A stretch of DNA of 64,000 nucleotides from Actinopolyspora xinjiangensis (lineage in GTDB: Bacteria; Actinomycetota; Actinomycetes; Mycobacteriales; Pseudonocardiaceae). The position numbers were made by a program, and so were the translations under genes. The stretch lies in assembly GCF_900104475.1 (NCBI RefSeq), contig NZ_FNJR01000003.1, positions 102,917-166,916 on the forward strand, in the 5' to 3' direction. Numbering within the stretch: position 1 is the first letter of the stretch; each line of letters starts with the position of its first letter. The notes below the pieces were generated by a model. It was not told the DNA's origin and made no database searches. It saw nothing but the letters and a program-made list of their open reading frames with translations. Shown here one piece after another: positions 54,595 through 63,613 of the stretch.

Positions 54595-55611
54595 TCAGGC
54601 GTGTTCCAACTGCGCTTCGTAGCGTCCCTCGCAGGCCGCCCCGTTCAACTTCGCCCGGTGGGCCAGCACCTGCTGGGCGCTGTCGACCTTCTCGTCGCGT
54701 CCGACCCACTCCTGCAGCGCCGGAGCCAGCAGGCCACGTCCAAACGAGAAGGTGACCTGCCACGGCAGCGGTCCGAGCTGGTTGATCGCGTTGAGGTTGA
54801 CGGTGGCCTCCTCGTCACCCTGTCCGCCGGACAGGAAGGCGATCCCCGGGACGGCGGCCGGGACGGTGCGCTTGAGCGTTCGCACGGTCGCCTCGGCCAC
54901 CTCCGTCGGACTCGGCTGCGTGCCGTGGTCCTTGCCCGCGACCACCATGTTCGGTTTGAGCACCATCGACTCGAGCTCGACGCGCTGCTCGGCGAGCTCG
55001 GCGAAGACCCGCCGAAGCGCCCGGGTGGTCGCCTCCTCTGCCGCGGCCAGTGAGTGGTCACCGTCCATCAGCACCTCCGGCTCGACCATGGGAACCAGGC
55101 CGGCTTCCTGGGAGAGCGCCGCGTACCGGGCGAGGGCGTGGGCGTTGGCGTGGATCGCGTAGTCGCTGGGCCTGCCGGATCCGATGTCGAGGACCGCGCG
55201 CCACTTGGTGAACTTCATGCCGAGCTGAGAGTACTCGGCCAGCCTGTCGCGCAGTCCGTCCAGTCCCTCGGTGATCTTCTCACCGTCGGTTCCGGCGAGC
55301 GGCTTGGCTCCCTTGTCCACCTTGATACCGGGCAGGACACCGTTCTGCTCCGCGATCTTGCGCAGCGGCACGCCGGAGGCGGAATCCTGACGGACGGTCT
55401 CGTCGAACAGAATCACACCACTGACCGAACTTCCCAGATCGGGCGTGGAGACGATCAGCTCCCGGTACTGGCGCCGCACTTCCTCCGTGGAGTCGAGGCC
55501 GACAGCGTGCAGCCTCTTCTCCATGGTCCCGGTGCTCTCGTCCGCGGCGAGGATGCCTTTGCCCGGTGCAACCATCTGCTGTGCGATCAACCGCATGTCG
55601 TCGCTGAACAC
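54595..55611 (-). CDS. fba: Class I fructose-bisphosphate aldolase
   Basis: 338 residues from ATG at 55611 (AAGGAG upstream). MVAPGKGILAADESTGTMEKRL at residues 13-34, MKFTKWRAV (Lys136) and the Schiff-base lysine Lys219 in SMVLKPNMV place it in class I, which is less common than class II in actinobacteria. FLSGGQGDEEATVNLNAIN and the C-terminal SFGRGLLAPALQEW are typical. It acts in glycolysis and gluconeogenesis and would feed sugars from the adjacent uptake genes. Confidence 0.95.
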   Translation of the reverse strand: MFSDDMRLIAQQMVAPGKGILAADESTGTMEKRLHAVGLDSTEEVRRQYRELIVSTPDLGSSVSGVILFDETVRQDSASGVPLRKIAEQNGVLPGIKVDKGAKPLAGTDGEKITEGLDGLRDRLAEYSQLGMKFTKWRAVLDIGSGRPSDYAIHANAHALARYAALSQEAGLVPMVEPEVLMDGDHSLAAAEEATTRALRRVFAELAEQRVELESMVLKPNMVVAGKDHGTQPSPTEVAEATVRTLKRTVPAAVPGIAFLSGGQGDEEATVNLNAINQLGPLPWQVTFSFGRGLLAPALQEWVGRDEKVDSAQQVLAHRAKLNGAACEGRYEAQLEHA

Positions 55612-56140
55612 GGTGCGTTCTCCTTAGGGGTGTATCTGCCTGTCGTTGTCGGCCGGTGATCGCCGGACCGGACTCACTTCAAGCCTGACAGACACCGACC
55701 GGAGATTCCGAACCCAATCACCTTGAATCGAATCAGATCGGACGGAATCGAATCAGTAAAGTATCGCACATCACTCGAACCAGTGACCATTAGTCACACA
55801 AAGCGATAACGCTGTTCACTAGAACGGTTCACTCGTACAGCGGTAGCAATTCCGCGGCCACGCCAAGTACGAAACACTCCCGTGGGACAACAGAATTGGT
55901 TCACACAACTCGTCCGGCCCAACGACAGAATCGATTCGGTCACACGGACGGAACTCCTCCTCTCGGCGCGTGCCCTGTCCGGGGCCGCCTTCCGCCCCGT
56001 GGTTCCCCACCGGAAGCACTGCCGATAGCGTCCGATGGCGGTGGAGGGAGTACCGATTCAGTCAGCACCGCCAACCGGCGGCTCGCCCAGGATCAACGCC
56101 CTTCACCACGCACCACATCCACCCGATCAGAGGAACGACA
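55612..56140. other. Repeat-bearing intergenic region between fba and the AGE-family gene
   Basis: 530 bp, clearly AT-richer around 55690-55900. It contains a 12-bp direct repeat (listed separately), a TCACT/AGTGA dyad near 55772-55787 and two GTTCAC copies near 55815. No gene is supported. Confidence 0.55.
55725..55756. repeat. 12-bp direct repeat upstream of fba
   Basis: GAATCGAATCAG occurs at 55725-55736 and 55745-55756, a period of 20 bp, close to two helical turns. It lies 114 bp before the aldolase start and may bind a regulator on one DNA face. Confidence 0.6.
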
Positions 56141-57346
56141 TTGACCAACCCGGATCTCCCCGAGCACCACGACTGGCTGATGGCGGAACGACGCAGACTG
56201 CTCGACTTCGCGGTCGCGGCCCGCGACGCGGGGGGCGGTTTCGGTTGGCTGGACGAATCCGGCCACCTCGACACGGACCGTCCGGTGGCTACCTGGATCA
56301 CCGCCCGGATGACCCACGTGTTCAGCCTGGCCCACCTGCTCGGCGAACCGAAGGCCGCCGAACTCGCGGACCACGGCATCGCCGCGCTGGCGAATCGGCT
56401 GCACGACGCCGAGCACGGCGGCTGGTACACCAGCACGGCCGACACCACCAAGGGCGCCTACGAACACGCGTTCGTGGTATTGGCGAGCAGCAGCGCCACC
56501 GCCGCGGCACGGCCGGGTGCCGAGGAGCTGCTCGCCGAGGCACTACGAACCGTCGAGTCCCGGTTCTGGGACGACGAGGTGGGGCTCGGGTTGGAAAGCT
56601 GGGACAGGACCTGGCGGACCACGGAGTCCTACCGGGGCGCCAACAGCAACATGCACCTCGTGGAAGCCATGCTCGTAGCGGGCGACGTCACCGGTGAACG
56701 GATCTGGCACCAGCGTGCGCTGCGGATCGCCGGAACGCTGATCGACGAGGTCGCCCGCGCCCACGCCTGGCGGCTGCCCGAACACTTCACACCCGAGTGG
56801 GACCCCGAGCTCGAGTACAACAGTGATCGCCCCCAAGATCCGTTCCGCCCCCACGGCACCACGGTGGGCCACTGGCTGGAATGGGCCCGGCTGCTGCTCC
56901 AGTTGGAAGCCTCACTGGGCGAGGAGGCGCCGAACTGGCTGGTCTCCGACGCGCGGAACCTGTTCGAGGCGGCCATCCAGCACGGCTGGCACGCCGACGG
57001 ACACCCCGGGTTCGTCTACACCCTGGACTGGCAGGACCGCCCGCAGGTCCGCGAGCGGATGCACTGGGTCATCGCCGAAGCGGTCCTGACCGCGGCCGCG
57101 CTGTACCAGCGGACAGCCGAGCCCTACTACCAGCGCTGGTACGCCACGTTCTGGGACTTCGCACGCACGAGGCACCTCGACCACGGCCAGGGCAGCTGGC
57201 ACCACGAACTCACCCCGGACGGACGCCCCTCGACGACCGTGTGGTCCGGCAAGCCGGACACCTACCACGCCTACCAGGCCACGCTGTTCCCGACACTGCC
57301 GTTGGCCCCCTCCGCCGCGGTCGCGCTGCGGCCCGCCCGACGGTGA
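56141..57346 (+). CDS. AGE-family sugar epimerase/isomerase (mannose isomerase-like)
   Basis: 401 residues from TTG at 56141 with AGAGGAACG upstream. The (alpha/alpha)6-barrel family is shown by GGFGWLDESGHLDTDRPVATWITARMTHVFSLAHLLG, HAFVVLA, RGANSNMHLVEAMLVAGDVTG, KPHG-type DPFRPHGTTVGHWLEWARLLLQLE and HYDLDH-like TRHLDHGQGSWHHELTPDGRP. The pattern is closest to D-mannose isomerase (YihS-type), which makes fructose from mannose; a mannobiose or cellobiose 2-epimerase role is the alternative. It fits a mannan pathway. Confidence 0.88.
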   Translation: MTNPDLPEHHDWLMAERRRLLDFAVAARDAGGGFGWLDESGHLDTDRPVATWITARMTHVFSLAHLLGEPKAAELADHGIAALANRLHDAEHGGWYTSTADTTKGAYEHAFVVLASSSATAAARPGAEELLAEALRTVESRFWDDEVGLGLESWDRTWRTTESYRGANSNMHLVEAMLVAGDVTGERIWHQRALRIAGTLIDEVARAHAWRLPEHFTPEWDPELEYNSDRPQDPFRPHGTTVGHWLEWARLLLQLEASLGEEAPNWLVSDARNLFEAAIQHGWHADGHPGFVYTLDWQDRPQVRERMHWVIAEAVLTAAALYQRTAEPYYQRWYATFWDFARTRHLDHGQGSWHHELTPDGRPSTTVWSGKPDTYHAYQATLFPTLPLAPSAAVALRPARR

Positions 57347-57361
57347 ACCGGCCCGGCGAGC

Positions 57362-58459
57362 CTAGTAGGAGACGAGCCGCTGACCGGTGCTCGGGTGGAA
57401 CAGGTGCACTTCCTCGGAATCCCTCGGCACCAGGGTCAGCGTCTCACCGATGGCGGGTGTGCCGCGCCCGTCGGTGCGCACCGTGAACCGCTTCGGATCC
57501 CCCGAGACGTCCACGGAGCCGATGACCAGCGCGTCGGCACCGAGTTCCTCGACGAGCTCCACGTTCATCCGCATCCCCTGCTCGGAGTCCGCTACGGGGA
57601 GCAGCGCCTCGGGGCGCACCCCGAACATCACCTCGTCGAGCCCCTCGGCGGCGGCCAGCGCCGCACGGGGAAGCTCGACCACGTGCCCGCCGAGCACCAC
57701 GCCGTTCCCCCGCAGTGGAACCCTCTCGAGGTTCATCGCCGGTGAGCCGATGAATCCCGCGACGAACGAGTTGGCGGGTTTGTCGTAGAGCTCCCTGGGT
57801 GCGGCGACCTGCTGCAGCACTCCCCCGTCCAGTACCGCCACCCGGTCTCCCATCGTCATCGCCTCGACCTGGTCGTGGGTGACGTAGATGGTGGTGGTGC
57901 CCAGTTCGCGCTGCAGTCCCGCGATGTTGGCGCGGGTCTCCACCCGCAGCTTCGCGTCGAGGTTGGACAGCGGCTCGTCCATGAGGAACACGCTGGGATC
58001 GCGCACGATCGCCCTGCCCATCGCCACCCGTTGCCGCTGCCCTCCGGACAGCGCTCGGGGCTTGCGGTCGAGGAAATCACGCAGGTCGAGCATGTCGGCC
58101 GCCTCGGCGACCTTGCTTCGGATCACGTCCTTGGGGGTTTTGCGCAGCTTCAGCGCGAACCCCATGTTCTCGCCGACCGTCATGTGCGGGTACAGCGCGT
58201 ACGACTGGAAGACCATCGCTATGTCACGGGACTTGGGCGGTGTGCCGGTGACGTCGGTGGCCCCGATCGAGATCGATCCCTCGTCGACCTCCTCGAGACC
58301 GGCGAGCATGCGCAACGCCGTCGACTTGCCCGAGCCCGAGGGCCCCACCAGCACCAGGAACTCGCCGTCCCCGATCTCCAGGTCCAACGAGTCCACGGCC
58401 CTGACCGGCGGACTGCTCGGATAGGCTCTGGTGGCCGCGCGGTATTCGACTTCTGCCAT
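57362..58459 (-). CDS. msiK: Multiple-sugar ABC transporter ATPase, MsiK/UgpC type
   Basis: 365 residues from ATG at 58459. Walker A GPSGSGKST, Q-loop VFQSYALYPHMTV, signature LSGGQRQRVAMGRA, Walker B VFLMDEPLSNLDAKLR, H-loop TIYVTHDQ, then a regulatory OB-fold region. In streptomycetes MsiK energises several sugar importers, including CebEFG. Here it lies just downstream of the bglC-like gene but on its own ribosome site, so it may be shared by other importers. Confidence 0.92.
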   Translation of the reverse strand: MAEVEYRAATRAYPSSPPVRAVDSLDLEIGDGEFLVLVGPSGSGKSTALRMLAGLEEVDEGSISIGATDVTGTPPKSRDIAMVFQSYALYPHMTVGENMGFALKLRKTPKDVIRSKVAEAADMLDLRDFLDRKPRALSGGQRQRVAMGRAIVRDPSVFLMDEPLSNLDAKLRVETRANIAGLQRELGTTTIYVTHDQVEAMTMGDRVAVLDGGVLQQVAAPRELYDKPANSFVAGFIGSPAMNLERVPLRGNGVVLGGHVVELPRAALAAAEGLDEVMFGVRPEALLPVADSEQGMRMNVELVEELGADALVIGSVDVSGDPKRFTVRTDGRGTPAIGETLTLVPRDSEEVHLFHPSTGQRLVSY

Positions 58460-58540
58460 TGCGGTATTCCAATTCGTACGAGTTCGGTGGGAGAAAAACG
58501 CCCGCCGCGCCCGATGGTGGCAACGGGGGCGACGGAGGCG

Positions 58541-59950
58541 TCAGACGATCAACGAGTCGTCCGGTTCGCGCGAGCGCGCGACGGCGCGGCGGTACCAGTC
58601 GAAACTGTCCTTACGGATCCGCCGCTGCGACTCGTAGTCCACGTAGACGAGGCCGAAGCGCTGCTTGTACCCCTCGGCCCACTCGAAGTTGTCCAGCAAC
58701 GACCAGCAGTAGTAGCCGTGCACGGGAACGCCGGCGCGGATCGCGTCACGCAGTTCGCGCAGGTGACTGTCCAGGTAGTCGATGCGGTAACCGTCGTGGA
58801 TCCGACCGTCACCGTCGGGAGCGTCGAAACCGCTGGTCCCGTTCTCGGTGATGTAGATCGGGGGAAGGCCGGGATAGCGCTCGTCGAGCCAGCGCAGCAG
58901 CCGGGAGAGCCCCGCGGCCTCCACGGGCCAGTCCATCGTGGTCCTTCCCAGCGACTCCGGGGGGTCGAGCTCGGCACCTATGTCGTCGGCGGTGCGCGGC
59001 TTCGGGTCCACGCTCTCGTAGGGCGCGGCCCGCACGTAGCCGGGGAAGTAGTTGTTCACCCCCAGGAAGTCGAGATCGGTACCGATCAGCTCCAGGTCGC
59101 CGTCGCGCCGGAAGGAGAAGTCGGTGATCTCGCCCCAGACGACCCGTTCGACGTCCGGATAGGTTCCGCCCAGCACCGGATCGGAGAAGGCGAGATTCTG
59201 ATAGCACTCGTAGCGCCGGGCCGCGGCCACGTCCTCCGGGGATTCGCTGACCGGCGTCACCGGGTTCATGTTGAGCGTGATCCCGAACGACTCACCACCG
59301 TGACGCTGGGCCCGCATCGCGGCCGTCGCCGCGCCGTGCCCCACCAGCAGGTGATGGGCGGCCGCCAGCGCCCCGTGCCCCTCCCGCGCGCCGGGAGCGT
59401 GCCTGCCCTCGGCGTAGCCGAGGAAGGCGGAGCAGAACGGTTCGTTGAGCGTGGTCCACAGCCGTACCCGGTCGCCGAGGCTCTCGTGCACGATCGCGGC
59501 GTAGTCGGCGAACCGGGAGGCGGTGTCGCGATCGCGCCACCCGCCCGAGTCCTCCAGACGCTGTGGCAGGTCCCAGTGGTACAGCGTCAGGCACGGTTCG
59601 ATGCCCGCCGCGAGCAGCTCGTCGACCAGCCGGGAGTAGAAGTCGAGCCCCGCGCTGTTGGCGGGACCACTGCCGTCGGGCTGTACCCGGGGCCAGGCCA
59701 CCGAGAATCGGTAGCTGTCGATCCCCAGCTCGCGCATCAGGGCTATGTCCTCCCGGTAGCGGTGATAGTGGTCGCAGGCCACGTCACCGGTGTCACCGTT
59801 GTCCACCGCACCGGGCCGGTGGGAGAAGACGTCCCAGATGGAGGCACCTCGCCCGTCGGTGTTCACCGCTCCCTCGATCTGGTAGGCCGAGGTCGCCACT
59901 CCCCACCTGAATCCCTCGGGAAAGGCGGGGAAAGTAGATTCGCCAGTCAA
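58541..59950 (-). CDS. bglC: GH1 beta-glucosidase, intracellular
   Basis: 469 residues. GH1 barrel with N-terminal FPEGFRWGVATSAYQIEGA, acid/base Glu170 (WTTLNEP) and nucleophile Glu369 (IYITENGTSG), then WSLLDNFEWAEGYKQRFGLVYVDY. No signal peptide. It is the last gene of the cebEFG-bglC order known from Streptomyces and would hydrolyse imported cellobiose. Activity on mannobiose is possible, because some GH1 enzymes accept both. Confidence 0.94.
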   Translation of the reverse strand: MTGESTFPAFPEGFRWGVATSAYQIEGAVNTDGRGASIWDVFSHRPGAVDNGDTGDVACDHYHRYREDIALMRELGIDSYRFSVAWPRVQPDGSGPANSAGLDFYSRLVDELLAAGIEPCLTLYHWDLPQRLEDSGGWRDRDTASRFADYAAIVHESLGDRVRLWTTLNEPFCSAFLGYAEGRHAPGAREGHGALAAAHHLLVGHGAATAAMRAQRHGGESFGITLNMNPVTPVSESPEDVAAARRYECYQNLAFSDPVLGGTYPDVERVVWGEITDFSFRRDGDLELIGTDLDFLGVNNYFPGYVRAAPYESVDPKPRTADDIGAELDPPESLGRTTMDWPVEAAGLSRLLRWLDERYPGLPPIYITENGTSGFDAPDGDGRIHDGYRIDYLDSHLRELRDAIRAGVPVHGYYCWSLLDNFEWAEGYKQRFGLVYVDYESQRRIRKDSFDWYRRAVARSREPDDSLIV

Positions 59951-60038
59951 CTCGTTCGCTCCATTTCCGCTGTTGCTAAGTCCGACCCCGCCGCGAGGGG
60001 CCGAACGAAACGGCCGGGGACGGACCCGTCTCCCCGGC

Positions 60039-60878
60039 TCACTTGACGGCCCCCGCCGTCAGCCCCTGCACGAGATAACGCTGCAGCGCCAGGAACCCCA
60101 GCACGACCGGGATGCTGACCACCAGCGAGGCCGACATCACCTCGTTCCAGTACACGGTGGACTGGGTGGAGTACTCGCGCAGTCCGATCGCCAGGGTCGT
60201 GGAATCGGCGTCGGTCATGATCGAGGCGAACAGGGTCTCGCCCCATGCGGTCATGAACGCGTAAATGCTCACCGCGGCTATCCCGGGTTTGGCGGCCGGG
60301 ATCACGACCCGCCAGAGGGTCTGCACCGGTCCGGCCCCGTCGATGAACGCCGCCTCGTCCAGATCGACGGGGATCGAGTCGAAGTAGCTGACCAGCATCC
60401 AGATGGAGAAGGGAAGCGAGAAGGTCAGATACGTGATGATCAGGCCGATGTGACTGCCCTGGAGCACGATCCCGGTCGCCTGCCCGACAGTGGCGTAGAT
60501 CAGGTACAACGGCAGCAGGAACAGGATGCCCGGAAACATCTGGGTGGACAGCACGGTGAACCGGAAGACGTCGCGCCCCCGGAACCGGTAGCGGCTGATC
60601 GCGTAGGCGGCGAACAGCGCTATCAACACCGAGAAGGCGGCCGCCCCGAGCGAGACCACGACACTGTTGACGAAGTAGTCGGCCAACCGCACCGTCGACC
60701 ACATGTCGACGTAGGGCTGCGGCGTCAGCACCGAGGGCCACCACTGGAACGTGTCCTGCACGTCGGACAACGGCTTCACCGAGGTCGTCACCATGACGTA
60801 AAGCGGGATGACGGTGAACAGCGTCAGCAGGCACAGCCCTACGCCGCGAACCCACTGGAACCAGCGCGGCTCACGCAT
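60039..60878 (-). CDS. cebG: Cellobiose-type ABC transporter permease (MalG-like)
   Basis: 279 residues from ATG at 60878. Six membrane segments; the EAA coupling motif is EAAFIDGAGPVQTLWRVVIPAAKPGI. It overlaps the preceding permease gene by eight bases. Order and family match CebG of the CebEFG cellobiose/cellotriose importer. Confidence 0.93.
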   Translation of the reverse strand: MREPRWFQWVRGVGLCLLTLFTVIPLYVMVTTSVKPLSDVQDTFQWWPSVLTPQPYVDMWSTVRLADYFVNSVVVSLGAAAFSVLIALFAAYAISRYRFRGRDVFRFTVLSTQMFPGILFLLPLYLIYATVGQATGIVLQGSHIGLIITYLTFSLPFSIWMLVSYFDSIPVDLDEAAFIDGAGPVQTLWRVVIPAAKPGIAAVSIYAFMTAWGETLFASIMTDADSTTLAIGLREYSTQSTVYWNEVMSASLVVSIPVVLGFLALQRYLVQGLTAGAVK

Positions 60879-61842
60879 TGCGGCTCCTCCTCGAGGTCAG
60901 CATCAGGTACCCGGCGGTGATGACGAGCAGGAACAGCAGCAACAGGGTCGACATGGCCGAGCCGAGGCCGAAGTTCCACGTCAGGAACGAGTTCTGGTAG
61001 ATGTGGATCGATATGAGGTTCGCCGAGGAGGGAACCGCCTGGTCGAACAGCAGGTAGGGGACGTTGAAGTCGTTGAAGGTCCACAGGAACAGCACCAGGA
61101 TCAGCACCTGACTGACCGGGCTCAGCATGGGCACGGTGATCGTTCGTATCTGCTGCCACAGTCCTGCCCCGTCCACCGCGGCCGCGTCGTAGATGTCGGT
61201 CGGTATCGACTGCAGCCCCGCCATCAGCGCCAGGAAGGCGAACGGCCACAACCGCCACACCGCGGTTATCGTCAGGCTCAAAAAGGCGTTGTTGCCGAGC
61301 AGCCAGAACCGCTCCCCGCCCAGCCCCAGGTCCGACAGCGTCGCGTTGACCATGCCGTCGCTGCGGTCGAGCATGAACTTCCAGATCATCACCGAGGTGT
61401 AGATCGGCAGCGCGTAGGGCACCAGGAACAGCCCCCGCAACAGGGTCCTGCCGGGGAAGGAGCGCTGCAGGAACAGGGCCGCGGCCAACCCCAGCACCCA
61501 GGAGACCCCCACCGTGATGACCGAGAAGGCCGCCGTGACGCCGAAAGACTGCAGCAGTTCCACCCCGGCCGCGCCGTCGAAGTCCAGCGCGAACCGGTAG
61601 TTGGCCAGCCCGGTGAACGGGGCGCTCATCCACTCGCGGAGGAAGAACTGGTTGAGCCGCAGAAAACTCATCCACAGCCCGCCGAGCATCGGCACGATGT
61701 GCACCAGCAGCTCGAAGAACAGGGCCGGCGCCAACAGCAGGTACGGCACACTGCGCTTGCTGAGGCGCGGGCGCCTGCGCCGGGAACCGTTCGGTTCGGC
61801 ACCGGAAGTAGGAGCCGCCCGGGGGGTGCTGGTCACCGTCAT
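60871..61842 (-). CDS. cebF: Cellobiose-type ABC transporter permease (MalF-like)
   Basis: 323 residues from ATG at 61842, overlapping the end of the binding-protein gene by four bases (ATGA). Six membrane segments, EAA-type motif DAAAVDGAGLWQQIRTITVPMLSPV. Partner of the following permease gene. Confidence 0.93.
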   Translation of the reverse strand: MTVTSTPRAAPTSGAEPNGSRRRRPRLSKRSVPYLLLAPALFFELLVHIVPMLGGLWMSFLRLNQFFLREWMSAPFTGLANYRFALDFDGAAGVELLQSFGVTAAFSVITVGVSWVLGLAAALFLQRSFPGRTLLRGLFLVPYALPIYTSVMIWKFMLDRSDGMVNATLSDLGLGGERFWLLGNNAFLSLTITAVWRLWPFAFLALMAGLQSIPTDIYDAAAVDGAGLWQQIRTITVPMLSPVSQVLILVLFLWTFNDFNVPYLLFDQAVPSSANLISIHIYQNSFLTWNFGLGSAMSTLLLLFLLVITAGYLMLTSRRSRNA

Positions 61843-63164
61843 CGCGTCGAACCTCCCCCGCTCCGCATCTTCTGCTGAGCCTCGTCCAGCGCGTCGGCGA
61901 TGTCGGAGCGGCTGACCGAGCGATCGGTGCCCGCTCTGGCGAACAGGTCACGCACGGCCGCTCCCACCGTGGTCTCGAAGCGGTTCTCGTTGGGAATCAT
62001 CGGTACCCGCTTCGAGGACTCGGCCAGCACGCTGGAGAACGTGCGCAGCGCTTTCGTGTCGAAAGCGGGATTGTCGTAGGCGTCGGTGACCACGGGCAGG
62101 CTTCCGTACTTCTCGTTGAGGATGCTCTGCTCCTCGGCGCTGGTCAGGAACTCGACCAGTTCGACAGCCGCCTCCTTGTTATCGCTGTTGCGGTAGACCG
62201 CGATGTTGGTGCCCGCCACGTGGCTGCGCACCGCCTCGCCGCCCTCCGGCATCGGTTCCGGAACCGGCAGCGGGAAGACACCCCACTGGCTGTCCGCCAT
62301 GCCCGCGGCGCGGATCGCGGCGATGGCGCTGTTCTGGGCCACCAACATGCCCGCCTCACCGTTCGCGAAGTTTCCCACCGCCTCGGTGGCCGAGCCGATC
62401 TCCGCGTCGTCGGGATTGACCACCTCGTACTCGCTCATCAGCTCCACGTAGCGCTGCACGCCGGTCACCATCGGGGGAGAAGCGAACGTCGCCCTGCCGT
62501 CGGAGTCGAAAAGCTGGGCCCCCTCCTGGTTCCCGAGCATGAAGGCGAAGTGCGCGTTCTCGGTGTAGCTGGCCCCGGCGAGCGTCATCCCCCACTGCTC
62601 CTGGCTCGGGCGGGTGAGCCTACGAGCGACGTCGACGAACTCCGACCAGTTCGACGGCGGCTGTTCGATGCCGGCCTCGCGGAACATCGCCTTGTTGTAG
62701 AACACCCCGTAGGAAAGTCCGTACAGCGGAACCGAGGAAGGCGGCCTGCCCGGCATGCCGGTGGAGCTCATGCTCGTCTCCAGGAACCGCTCGCGTCCGC
62801 CCAGCTGCCGCATCCGCTCCTCGGTGAACGGCACGAACGCGCCCGTGGCCTGCAACGAGGCCGCCCAGGTGTTCCCCAGATTGACCACGTCCGGACCAAC
62901 ACCGGAAACCGCCGATCCCAGGATCTTGTTGAGCAGATCCCCCCAGCCGATCACCTCGACGTTCACCTCGATGCCGGTACGGGCGGTGAACTTCTCGAAC
63001 TCCTCGTTGAGGATTCTGCGATCCTGCTGCGGACTGTTCCCCTGATTACTGGCCCAGTAGGTCAGGGTGCGCCCGTCGTCCTGTTCCCGGGCGCATCCCG
63101 CCAATAGACTCGACATCAGCACCAGGATGAGCACGATCACCCCGGACAACCGTCTGTGCCGCAT
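61839..63164 (-). CDS. cebE: Sugar-binding lipoprotein of the cellobiose-type ABC transporter
   Basis: 441 residues from ATG at 63164 with AAGGAG upstream. A lipoprotein signal (LILVLMSSLLAGC, Cys lipidated) precedes a family-1 extracellular binding protein: TLTYWASNQGNS, EEFEKFTARTGIEVNVEVIGWGDLLNKIL, NLGNTWAASLQATGAFVPF. First gene of the uptake operon. A near-perfect CelR/CebR operator stands 100 bp upstream. Substrate is inferred as cellobiose or cellotriose; manno-oligosaccharides remain possible. Confidence 0.92.
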   Translation of the reverse strand: MRHRRLSGVIVLILVLMSSLLAGCAREQDDGRTLTYWASNQGNSPQQDRRILNEEFEKFTARTGIEVNVEVIGWGDLLNKILGSAVSGVGPDVVNLGNTWAASLQATGAFVPFTEERMRQLGGRERFLETSMSSTGMPGRPPSSVPLYGLSYGVFYNKAMFREAGIEQPPSNWSEFVDVARRLTRPSQEQWGMTLAGASYTENAHFAFMLGNQEGAQLFDSDGRATFASPPMVTGVQRYVELMSEYEVVNPDDAEIGSATEAVGNFANGEAGMLVAQNSAIAAIRAAGMADSQWGVFPLPVPEPMPEGGEAVRSHVAGTNIAVYRNSDNKEAAVELVEFLTSAEEQSILNEKYGSLPVVTDAYDNPAFDTKALRTFSSVLAESSKRVPMIPNENRFETTVGAAVRDLFARAGTDRSVSRSDIADALDEAQQKMRSGGGSTR

Positions 63165-63264
63165 TACCACTCCTTGTCGCGGCGTCGGAACGAGCCACGG
63201 ATCGGTGCGCTGATCGCGAAGCACACGAGGCGGACCCGACCCCGCGAGCTCACCTGTTCGTCTC

Positions 63265-63282
63265 AGTGGGAGCGCTCTCACT
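63265..63282. promoter_or_regulatory. CelR/CebR-type operator of the uptake operon (one mismatch)
   Basis: AGTGGGAGCGCTCTCACT: the central 14 bp (63267-63280) match TGGGAGCGCTCCCA at 13 positions and the dyad extends two bases on each side. It lies 100 bp before the binding-protein start. Confidence 0.8.
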
Positions 63283-63465
63283 AGTCGTGCAAGACTGCTC
63301 GCGCACCCGTGGATTGTCAAGCACGTCACATGAAACCCCAGCTCACTTCGACTACGCACCAGCCACATTCGACAGCAAACCGTGATCACCGCGTCCGCGC
63401 GGCCGAACGGACGATCGGAGCGGCCCGAAATCCGGGGTTTACGCAACGCGTTCAAGTCGTTAATT

Positions 63466-63479
63466 TGGGAGCGCTCCCA
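63466..63479. promoter_or_regulatory. Perfect CelR/CebR operator before the GH6 gene
   Basis: TGGGAGCGCTCCCA is identical to the 14-bp operator described for Thermobifida CelR and Streptomyces CebR. It lies 135 bp before the GH6 start. Cellobiose relieves such repression. Confidence 0.9.
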
Positions 63480-63613
63480 GTGATCTGGGTCACCGCTTGG
63501 CCCCGGATTCTGGCAGAGCGATTCGACGTAGCGCACCGCTGTGTCCAGTCGACGGTGGCCGGGGCAGTTGACCGGTTCACCGCCGGAACCGAAAGCAGCA
63601 AGGAGCATCTCGC

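Noticed and set aside
57875..60046. 723-residue plus-strand open frame
   Set aside because: It runs antisense over the MsiK and GH1 genes, whose motifs are complete. The product is His/Arg/Gly-rich and has no domain; it is a GC-bias shadow.
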